From Stropharia rugosoannulata (taxonomy: Eukaryota; Basidiomycota; Agaricomycetes; Agaricales; Strophariaceae): a stretch of DNA of 64,000 nucleotides. The number at the start of each line of letters is the position of its first letter. The first letter of the stretch is position 1. Positions 11,930 to 21,103 of this stretch are shown here, piece after piece. Location: NCBI GenBank assembly GCA_028532985.1, contig JANCIK010000003.1:10001-74000 (forward strand). Reading direction: 5' to 3'. Below the pieces are notes generated by a model. That model had not been told where the DNA came from. It saw only the letters and a program-made list of their open reading frames with translations, and did not search any database. The translations under genes and the position numbers were made by a program.

Positions 11930-13070
11930 GTTGAGTAGTGAGTTGGGCAAGGACAATGGGGCAGGTAGAATGCCCTGCAGTTGGTCAACAAGACTGCGGG
12001 GCAATTATGAGCAGACCAGGATGCATATGAAGCATCCTGGGTGCGTTTTTGGGCTGCACAAGGGCAGGTCAAAGCAGAGGGCGGCAGGGTCAAGGGCAGG
12101 AGGGCAGGGGGCGGAGGCTGCAGCCACTACGCCCTGTGGTTGTGTTGAACGACTGCAGGGCATTGTGCAGCACCCAGGACACATGGCATGCATCCTAGGT
12201 GCTTTTCCTGCGCCTGGTAGGCGCAGGTCGAGGCAGCAGGGGGCAGGGTCGAGGGCAGGATGGCAGGGGTGGAGTTGGGGCCAATGATGCCCTGCAGTCA
12301 TGTTGAACAACTGCAGGGCATTGTTTAGCACCCAGGACACTTGCCATGCCTCCTGGGTGCTTTTCCTGCACCTGGTAGGCGCGGGTTGGCGCGGCAGGCA
12401 GTGGGATCAAGGGCAGGAGGGCAGGGGTGGAGCATGGGGAAACAACGTCCTGCAGTCGTTCAACACAACCACAGTGCGATTTAAGGAGCCCCAGGACACT
12501 GGCCAAGCGTCCTGGGTATGTCTTCTGGCTGCGCCAAGGCGGGTCAAGGCAGGGGGCAGATGTGATGGGGGCAGCAGAGTGTGGGGGCAGAGCAACCAGG
12601 CACAACACCCTGCAGTCGTTTGGCACAACTGCAGGGCAATGAGAAGCATCCAGGACGCTGCCCGAGTGTCCTGGATGCTCCTGCCGCTGTGTCAAGCAGG
12701 GACGGGCCAAAGCATTCGGTCATGGATTAGAGACAGCAGGGGGCAAATAACCTGGCTACAGCAGCCTGTGGTCATGTCAAACAACTGTAGGGCAATGAAC
12801 AGCAGCCCAGGATGCTGCCCGAACATCCTGGGTGCTTCTTGTTGCCGTGGCAAGGGCAGATCAAGGCAGAGTGTTGGTCAATGGGTGCAGGAGGGCAGGG
12901 TGGCTGATCAGTTGGGCAAGATGCCCTGTGATCATTCAACATGACTGCACGGTGATGGAATGCAGCCCAGGATGCTTGATAAGTGACATGGGCCCTTGTG
13001 TTGGCTGCAGAATGGCAGCTCATGGCAGGTTGAGGGTGGGTGTTCAAGAAGGGCTGGGGCAGGGCATATT
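11930..13070. repeat. GC-rich hairpin minisatellite, about 140-150 bp units
   Basis: About eight diverged units. Each carries an inverted pair CCCTGCAGT...ACTGCAGGG around TTGAACAA or similar, then CACCCAGGACAC...GTCCTGGGTGC, then a G-rich tract (GGCAGGGG). Clear units begin near 12128, 12288, 12448, 12605, 12767 and 12918. It is much more GC-rich than the surrounding DNA. Overlapping open frames here on both strands are by-products of repeat composition. Confidence 0.8.
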
Positions 13071-13504
13071 AATGTCTTCAACCTAATAATGCATTGGGCA
13101 GTCCTTACCTCACTTATCTGCTGTATAATCTATGTAGACCAGCAATGTTCATTAGTTTATTAGTGGCCAAAGTATCTTCCAGGTGGCCTGCACTATATCC
13201 CCAGCCTATACCCTTCGCACTATGGTTATCTCCCAGACACTAGCAATCCACATCCCACTATGACTTAAGCAAGATTAAAATCCCACTATTGCCTGTAAGA
13301 AGTGTATTTAGTACCAATGTCTTTAGATCCACTAGCAGGAAAGGGTAGAGTGGGCCCAAAGCCAGTAAAAAGACAGAAACAGGACAGAAAGAGTAACGGC
13401 AGTGGTGGTATTTGGCTGGTGCTGCTTACCTGATCGATGTTCAAGCTTGATCGCCAAATTTAATTCTTTATCTAATCTTCATCAGTAACCACTACATTGC
13501 CAGA

Positions 13505-15127
13505 ATGGCTTGCCTGTCGAAGCCAGCCAAAGCTCGCATTGCCCAATCTACTGTTTCTACCATTTCCAAGAAAGACCTGGAATCCTTACTTCAGTTTCTA
13601 GAGTCTGACACTACTGCTCTTCACTATCTCAAATCTAATAATAGAGCTGCCTTTGCAGCTTCTGCCAAAGCCTCCAAACTCAGTACAGTCTATTTCTCTG
13701 GCAGCTCCTTTCCTAGCATATATGAAACAATCACATCTGCTCTTCCACCTTGCCATACATGCTTCCCTACTTTGTTTGCTGCCTATAAAGCTGGAAAAAC
13801 TGCAGCAAAGTTGTATAAAAAGAGAAAATCCAACTTTACCAAAGCAACTAGACTTAACTGGACTAACAAGGATCGGGACGAGTTTCTTAAAGGCATCAAG
13901 AGGGTAAAGGTTCAGAAACTGGCTAAAAGCGACTACTACCCCCCCCCCCCCCCTATGCATATCATCACCGAGAATCAGGAAATCATGGACAGATGGAGGG
14001 ACCATTTTACAGTAGGCAAACAGGCCAATGCTAGGATTCCTTGAAAGCCATTACATCTGCTCGATCCTTCTAGACTTTCTTTGGACATTGGTCCCAATGA
14101 GAATGTGATTCTCGAAGACTCTGAAACTGGCGAAGTTGTTGGGGTTGTTATTCGTGGCTTTTGCAAGCATAAGGGTGCTCTCAAATGGGCAAAGGATACT
14201 GCTGAGTTTCAGACTAACATTCACTGAAATCTTAGGGTATTCTTGTTTACTGTCTTTGTAACTTATACTAATATTTCTTATAGAAAGAAGATCCTGGGAA
14301 GCTTGTTCAGCTTGGTTGGTCTGCAGGTGCCAGAAGCCAATGCAAGTTTGGCTGGGTCCGAAACATTGTTGCATCAAAGAAGAAACTTTCAGGTGATAAA
14401 AGGGTTGAGGCCAACATCAAGGGTTCCAATTTGTTTGCCTTTATATGGCAGCTTATGGAGAAACAGCTTCCTGAGGAGGTGACAACTGATATCAAGAACT
14501 TTTCAAAGGTGCTTAAAATTCCTTCAAACGATGGAGAAGGTAACAACTACCATGAAGAATCATCGATGAGGACAATGAAAGAAGGTGATTCGGAGGCTCC
14601 AACTACTGATGTTACAAAGTATACTGTGTCTCTGCCCCATGAGTCATATGATTTCCTTGGTACTGGTCTTGCCCCACCAGGAGCTTTTATCACAAGAAAT
14701 TATTCAAGGTATATTTCTCTTGTCGCTATATCTCCATTTCTGATCATCCACTTTAACTTATAGGCATATGCATAAGGAAGCTCACCCCCACACATATGGA
14801 GCAATGCTTACCCTGCATCGTTCCCATAACTGTGTGTCTTATGGAGGAAACTTCCTTCTTCCAGAATATGGGATTTGTATCCAGCAAGCAACGAACACTT
14901 GTATTGTCTGGCAGCCTAAAAGGCTTCATGGAACAGGAGTCCCCAATGTTGATCCGACCACTGAAGACCCTGATTTCCAGCAGCTTGTCGCTGCTATCGT
15001 CACTTCAAACACTTTAGCAGCAGCTTGGAGGAAGTATTGTGAGGGAAAGGTAAACCAAAAGGAGTTTGAGAATATGGTTGATGAAGTTGAAGCTGAGGGG
15101 CCTTTGAATCATGAAGGTGATAATTAG
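13505..15127 (+). pseudogene. TET/JBP-type 2-oxoglutarate Fe(II) dioxygenase, broken by two TGA
   Basis: Three exons: 13505-14236, 14284-14708 and 14764-15127, together 506 codons, joined by introns of 47 and 55 nt. The middle region (PLHLLDPSRLSLDIGPNENV, then EDPGKLVQLGWSAGARSQ) and the C-terminal core (NYSRHMHKEAHPHTYGAM, FLLPEYGICIQQATNTCIVW, KRLHGTGVPNVDP) match the TET/JBP-like proteins expanded in basidiomycetes, which oxidise 5-methylcytosine. Candidate Fe ligands are H and E in HMHKE (an H-x-E rather than H-x-D) and the H of LHGTG. In-frame TGA codons at 14042-14044 and 14225-14227 each fit a lost Arg (CGA). All splice phases otherwise hold. A 14-C run at about 13940 encodes a Pro stretch. 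Confidence 0.75.
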
Positions 15128-15499
15128 TAGACTAAAGCTCCTAGCCATTATTATTTACAAAGTACATTCTACTATTGTACTATGGTTGCGAACGATACCC
15201 ATTATGTACTGGTATAGTGAAGTTGGGTAAATAATCAGGTGATCATTATAGTTATGCAAACAGTAAATGTTCTTCACTGTAGGCTTACTATATTCCGTGC
15301 TGTTTCAATCAACCCATACATTTCTTACAATGTCTACAACAACTTCTTGTCTTTCTATCAAAATGCCCATAGTAGCTAGTCGGCAAACCCACCAGGTGTA
15401 TTTTGAACTGTTTTCTAAGTGTATGTTTATATGCCAGCTCAATATAAGCTTTACTGATCGTATCTGCTGCTATTAGTTGGAATACATAGCATTCACCTT
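15128..15499. other. Intergenic, no gene seen
   Basis: AT-rich DNA between the dioxygenase and the next coding block; nothing recognisable. Confidence 0.5.
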
Positions 15500-16497
15500 A
15501 TGGCTTATATACTTTCATGGCTATACATATTATCCTCAACACTGCAAGAGATTCAGGAGCTTATTGCTCCTGGATGGACAAAAAGTATGTTGTATTTATT
15601 TTGGATTGTGACATACTTTCTTATGTAGTGAAATGTAATAGTTCCCTTTGAGCTTTGGGATATTATTTTAGAAGCTTTGTTTTGGGAGCTGCCTAGCTAC
15701 AAGTCAGGATGTGTCTTTCAGCAGTTGGGATATAAGGCTTGGTTAGCAAGCTGAAACACTATGCCTTTGCTGACATCACTGAACCAATATGCAACCCAGC
15801 TCCAATTCTGTGAAGATTTTACTAGTTTCTACCGACAGCATCGCCTTTCCAGCTGCACCAATGCATTTGCTAACATTTGGGCATTGCAGTTCTGAATTCC
15901 CAGAGTCAACAACCAACAGAATACAATTGTGAAACTCTATGTGATTATGTTCTCCAATATGCAAGTAAAAGCCTTACAAATTCACTGTGGTGATGTTGCT
16001 TGGTTGGTTTCAGAGGTTTTGGATAAATGGGTCGATTCATTGGGTCCCCATTTAGTCAATCTTCAGGTTATATATGACTGTCATATGCCAATACTACCGA
16101 TACAGGTTAGTTGTATACTTCTATGTTGCCCTATCTTTATTTATATCCTTTATATTAGGATAATCGTCTTGGACTATATCCATGGTGTTCTAGAGACTGG
16201 GCCTCTGCTTTAGGTCGTCTTTCATTTCTGAAATTGGTCATTATCTATACTCCTCGGTTGCTACATTACCATATGTACAACACCAATCCTAGTATGGGTT
16301 ATATGAGGGACTTTGTTTCCTCACTTGTGTCTGTTGTTTGGTCGCCGACAATGCCTCAACTGGAACAAGTCTACTTTCTGACAATCCAGGATAAGCATGA
16401 AAAGGACGATCAAAGTTACAGTGATGGCATACAGTTTCTAGCAGAACGACAAGTATTAGATCAGAATACCCAGAGTTGGAATAGGTGGGTTTGCTGA
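15500..16497 (+). pseudogene. F-box/LRR-like gene remnant with in-frame TGAs
   Basis: A long frame reads FELWDIILEALFWELPSYKS, an F-box-like start, then on through YRQHRLSSCTNAFANIWALQ and GPHLVNLQVIYDCHMPILPI. A 53-nt intron (16106-16158) follows, then LGRLSFLKLVIIYTPRLL and a leucine-rich end at 16497. TGA interrupts at 15752-15754 and 15893-15895, both compatible with CGA. A possible first exon (MAYILSWLYILSSTLQEIQE) begins at 15500. Exact family and start are uncertain. Many agaricomycete F-box/LRR genes are fast-evolving and single-element associated. Confidence 0.4.
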
Positions 16498-16671
16498 CCA
16501 ATCAACTTGTATAGTAGAGCCTGACAAGACCTGCATAGAAATGACCACCAGTTGCAACTTTTCTTTAGTTAGTTTTTGTAATTAGATTAGAATTTACCCT
16601 ATAGCTATAGAATTTATGGTTTTACAGTGGAATGTACAAGTTTTATATGGTTATAAGAAAATGTACATAAA

Positions 16672-16875
16672 AAAGACTTGTAGAGACCTAAAGAGACCTA
16701 CAGAGACCTACAAAGCTATACTTAGTTTAAGGGAAGGCTAAAAAGACTGCCGAAGACCTATCAAGCTATTTAAAGATATGATTGGGGCTTTAATTAAATC
16801 TAGTTTGAAACAATGGACTAAAAGTTACTAAAATGTCTTTAAATAGCTCTTGGCAAAAAAGTGATTTTCCTGATG
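16672..16875. repeat. Right subterminal array and inverted terminal motif
   Basis: Units of AGAGACCTA and AAAGACT at 16672-16760, then a short AT-rich spacer. The inverse of the 4321 terminus ends at 16875 (GGCAAAAAAGTGATTTTCC then TGATG). It mirrors the left end at 4321-4700. Confidence 0.55.
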
Positions 16876-17998
16876 TAACCAACCCAAAACAACACAAACA
16901 ACACAAAATAACGTGAGAACAAGGGAGTGTAAGCTGCAGCATCAGCTTCGAACCACTCCTGGACGAGGTATACAACAAGAACGAGAACTGAGATGAATAC
17001 TAGGGTGCTAAGACGAGGGGAAACAAAATCTTCCTTTTCTTCTACATAAAGTACATGCTTTATATATGTAAAATCAAAGCATAGCCTACGGAATAAGTAT
17101 AATCCTAGAATGTAGGTGCTGAGTAAGTAAAGGGGCAAGGAAAGACATAGAATCAATGAGTAATGGAATGGAAAATGCTGGAAATGCAGATGGGATATAG
17201 TTGTTCCAAGTGCAATGCAAAGTCAGATTGTGGCATGGTGGCTGTGCAACATGGGAACACAGACTTGTGCATGACAGATTCCGTGGCCGTAGATGGGCGT
17301 GGCTCATCACCATGACTATGGGGGGGAATTAATTTTAGTCTGATTAATGCAGCAATGGACAGATGTCTGTATGAATGAGGATACAGAGGCTGTCAGATCA
17401 ATAGCACTATTGTCAGAAGTGGGTTGCATGGTGGTTGAGAAGAAAGGTGTCAATGAACAGGCCACAGGAAAATTCATGTCTTCCACATCTTGCCTTGTGC
17501 ATACTGGCGGTCTTGATAGACAAATTTAGAATAATTTACAATAGTCCTGTGATGTATAGTAAGATATTAATTTATTGTCACAGACCATTCATTATCCCAG
17601 ACTGGCGATTCTCAGCATGCACTGCTGGTTTTCATACAATCATTTGTTCAAAATCAGCCATGAACCATGGTAATATACTAGGCTCACAATGGTCCCCTGA
17701 AAAATAGTAGTATATTGAATTTAAATAGCACCGGTCAATGATCAAAATTGCCAGTCTAGCACAGCCCATCTGCCATTTGACACTGCTGCTCAACATAGAG
17801 AACTGCCAGTTGATCTTGCCCTGACAACCATTACCATTTGTCGACAATGGCCCTGTAAAACATGGTAATATACTAGAAAGCTATTAGTCCTGTGTGACAC
17901 AGTAGTATACTAGTTCTGCAATGGCTCAAAATAACTCTGTGATCTACAGTATGATAATAGTTCACTGTAGCACTATAGATTACGGTACCCAGGTACTG
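16876..17998. other. Unassigned repetitive DNA
   Basis: No convincing gene. From about 17540 to 17990 imperfect copies of CCTGTGATNTATAGTATGATA and ATGGTAATATACTAG recur, suggesting a decayed repeat or LTR piece. It ends abruptly where gypsy pol coding begins. Confidence 0.4.
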
Positions 17999-18370
17999 TC
18001 CTATGTGAGGACACACCCTGGTCCTGGTCCTCTGATGCTCAGGCTGCCTTTGACATGCTGTGCACTGCAGTGACCTCGGCTCCCATTCTGGCTTTCCCTC
18101 ATGATGACCTGCCCTACTGCATCGAGGTGGACTCCTCAGACTTTGCTACAGGTGCTGTGCTCTCCCAGCAGTCCTGTGAAGATGGGAAGTGGCACCCAGT
18201 CACTTACTACTCCAAGAGCCTCAGTCCTGTGCAGTGCAACTATGAGATCCATGACAAGGAGATGCTGGCAGTTATCCGAGCCTTGGAGGGGTGGAGACAC
18301 TTCTTGGAGGGTGCAGCTCACCGAGTGGAGATCTGGACAGATCACAAGAACCTGGAGTACTTCATGATGG
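17999..18370 (+). pseudogene. Gypsy RNase H fragment
   Basis: Reads TPWSWSSDAQAAFDMLCTAV, then YCIEVDSSDFATGAVLSQQS (catalytic Asp region), HDKEMLAVIRALEGWRHFLE and TDHKNLEYFM. Coding continues at 19704 with AKKLNCRQARWSLYL, so only an insertion splits it. Upstream of 17999 the pol frame is lost. Confidence 0.8.
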
Positions 18371-19703
18371 TGACAGGCCTGGTTTTATACCAAGGCCACA
18401 AATGGCCATAGCAGAGTGTCCTAGCAGTAGTGCAGGGGTCCAGCGGAGTGGTGACTAGCCTGGTCAGCTGTCTCAAATGCTCAGCACATGCATCACAAAT
18501 CATCATGCGTGTGCTCAGTGGGCAGTTATGTGGGGTTCAGCGGACTGTACCGGCCATAAGTACACAGTTGAAGTACCCGGAATAGCTGTCAGCAGCATAC
18601 ATAACGGTTACTGTCTTCTCAGCAGAAGACAGGAGTACAGCTGAGCAGAGACATATCAAAGGCGACGAGCAGGACTATGTGTAGACAACGCCTCAAGGGG
18701 GTGCAGTGGAACACATTGTAAAGGCGAGATTTGCCTAAGTCCACTTGTCAGGTGACTGTGGTGCGCGCACTGGAGTGTGTGCTGCCCGAGGGAATAAACA
18801 ATGCACACAGCATGGCCTCCGCTGGGGAACTTTAGCAGCAGTAGCCAGGCCTCGATGACCAAGAAGGAAATGCCCAGCGAAGGCACATGTGCTCAGCAGA
18901 CCTTTGGCCCGGCATTGCTAGTATTTACTCTTCACCTAAATTAGTACACAGCACTCGTATATATAAACTTGTATTTGTAACTACGAAAATCAAGCAATTG
19001 TCTACCCACTAGATCTGTGTGTTGGGCTCTGTCCCAGACCGTCAGTGGGCTGTGTTTAGCTTTTGTTAGGGTTTTAACTGTGAAGTGTATTGTGAATTAT
19101 AGAAGTTTTGGATAGCTTCAGGCCACTGGGTCATTTGGAGAGCTCAGCAGGGAGTCAGTGCAACCATGTACAAAAACTCATGCTGTAGTGTTTTGTGAAT
19201 TGAGACTGCACCACTGGGTGAACAAGGTTCTGGATAGCCTCAGCAGAATAGGACTTTGGACAGTCCCAGTGGAACGACTTTGGATAGTCAGCGGAACAAG
19301 GCACAATTGGGAATACCAGCTTGTGTGAGCATCTGCATCGGTCACCGGACCTCAAAAACCACTCAGCAGAATAAGCCCCACAGAGCCACCATCAAAACTA
19401 TACATTACTATTGATACCCTGCACTCAGCAGAGGTTGCCCAGACATTAATCTGAGACTTCTAGAATTAAACCCCTCCTTAAAAACAAACTTGCAGGCACT
19501 GTACAGCAGACATCTGGACTGAACTTACGAGACCCTTAAACATCACAGTCCACTCAGCAGAGAGGTACCAGGAGAAGTGTAGACATCTATAACCTGCTTA
19601 GCTGAAGAGCATTGCTCGATCTAGGGGATAGGATCTCGCTCTGCTGGGGTTGTGTGTGTTGTGTTTCTTGTGATTCGAGTCCAGTCCTGCAGCAGACCTC
19701 TCA
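18371..19703 (+). repeat. Solo LTR, type A (forward copy)
   Basis: Starts TGACAGG and ends CCTCTCA. A diverged inverted copy lies at 41132-42324 and shares, in order, GAGTACAGCTGAGCA, TTTGCCTAAGTCCAC, GACCTTTGGCC, CAATTGTCTACCCAC and CTCGATCTA.GGGATAGGATC. Interior has many CTCAGCAGA-like units. It interrupts gypsy pol between FM and AKK. The expected 4-bp duplication is ACAG on the right and ATGG on the left, explained by two transitions. No internal region remains. Confidence 0.8.
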
Positions 19704-21103
19704 ACAGCCAAGAAGCTCAACTGCAGACAGGCACGCTGGTCCCTCTATCTCTCCTGCTTCAACTTCATGCTTTGACACCACCCTGGTCAGTCCATGGGGA
19801 AGCCAGATGCCCTCTCACAATGTGCAGACCATGGAGATGGAACTGGGGACAACACTGAGATGACACTCCTCAGGCCTGCCTTCTTCGCAATCCGGGAACT
19901 TGAGGCTGTGGAGCTGGTTGGTGAAGAGAGGGATCTGCTCAGGGAGATCCGGAAAGGGAACCAGGATAGGAAGCAGGAGGAGATGGTGGCAAAGGCTGCG
20001 AAGGGCTTACTGAGCAGTGGAGCCTGCTCTGTGCAATCCTTGGAGTGGAGGATGCAAGACAGCCTCCTTAGCTTCAGGGACAAGATTTACATGCCCAATG
20101 ACCCCAACCTATGCCGCTGCATTGTCACCTTACACCATGATTCCAAGGTGAGCAGTCATGCTGGACACTAGAAGACACTAAAGCTTGTGTTGCACAACTA
20201 CTGGTGGCCCCAGATGTCTTGGTACATCGGCCAGTATTGCAAGACCTGCAACCTCTGCCTCTGCACCAAGATCCAGTGGCACTGCCCAGTTGGTGAGCTT
20301 CACCTGCTACCAGTTCCTGAGCAGTGCTGGTCAGTTATTAGTGTGGACTTCATCATGGAGCTTCCCCTCTCCAATGGGCATGACACTGTGATGAACATGG
20401 TGGATTCAGCCTCCAAGCAAGCTTACTTCATCCCCACCACCACCACAGTTAGCACACTTGGTGCTGCACAGCTCTACCTCTGTTATGTCTGGCACCATCA
20501 TGGCCTTTCTGACATTGTTCTCTCGGACTGTGGTCCTCAGTTCATTGTGGAGTTTACCAGGGAGCTCTACTGACTGTTGGGAATCTGTCTTGTGATGTCC
20601 ACAGCCTACCATCCCCAGACAGATGGTCAGACCGAGCATGTCAACATGGAGCTGGAGCAGTACCTGCAGGTCTTTGTGAATGAGTGCCAGGATGACTGGG
20701 AGGACCTCTCACTGCTGGCTGAGTTCCAATACAACAACCATGTCCATGCCTCCACCCAGCATACACCCTTCATGCTTGATACCAGATGTCACCCTTGGAT
20801 GGGCTTTGAACCCCGCCAGGCCTCATCATCTCTGGAGACTGTAAACAAGTTCAAGGAGCAAATGGCCAGCACCTTGGAGGAGGCCAAGTCAGCACTGGCT
20901 AAGGCCAAGGACAACATGGCTTGCTTCTACAACCGGCGACATGACCCTCTGCCAGTCTACAAGCCAGGTGACAAGGTCTACCTTGATGCATCAGATATCT
21001 GCACAGCCTGCCCCTCAAAGAAGCTGTCCCATCGCCTCCTGGGTCCATATCTCATCAAGGCAGCTGTTGGATCTCATGCCTACCATCTCAAACTGCTGGT
21101 GTC
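19704..21103 (+). pseudogene. Gypsy RNase H end and integrase fragment
   Basis: AKKLNCRQARWSLYLSCFNF and GKPDALSQCADHGDG close the RNase H region after a stop. The HHCC finger is reduced to HHDS...HAG, a stop, then HNYWWPQMSWYIGQYCKTCN. The integrase core shows ISVDFIMELPLSNGHD, IVLSDCGPQFI and STAYHPQTDGQTEHVNMELE. A TGA at 20571-20573 and a frame change split the core. The last codons before the LINE are SHAYHLKLLV, matching the continuation at 38748. Confidence 0.85.

Larger units (their letters stand above)
4321..16875. mobile_element. Putative 12.55-kb Plavaka-type DNA transposon with cargo
   Basis: Bounded by inverted copies of CATCAGGAAAA-N-CACTTTTTTG (22 bp, one mismatch), each next to AAAGAC-rich subterminal repeats (4344-4700 and about 16672-16852). 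Inside lie a Plavaka transposase, a DUF6532-like gene, a small hypothetical gene, a hairpin minisatellite, a TET/JBP-type dioxygenase and an F-box/LRR-like gene. Short TIRs plus subterminal repeats are the usual layout of CACTA-superfamily elements, to which Plavaka belongs. No convincing target-site duplication was found, so the boundary assignment is inference. Confidence 0.5.

Noticed and set aside
12128..13070. CRISPR array
   Set aside because: Units are diverged tandem repeats without unique spacers, in a eukaryotic genome with introns.
11931..13086. Several 70-210 codon open frames on both strands
   Set aside because: All lie in the GC-rich minisatellite and repeat with its units. None has a domain or codon signal.
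13505..16497. TGA read as Arg (stop-codon recoding)
   Set aside because: Native genes in the window terminate normally and have no internal TGA. CpG decay explains the pattern more simply.
4321..16875. Target-site duplication for the large Plavaka unit
   Set aside because: The flanks (TATG on the left, TAAC on the right) do not match at 2-5 bp, so none is claimed.
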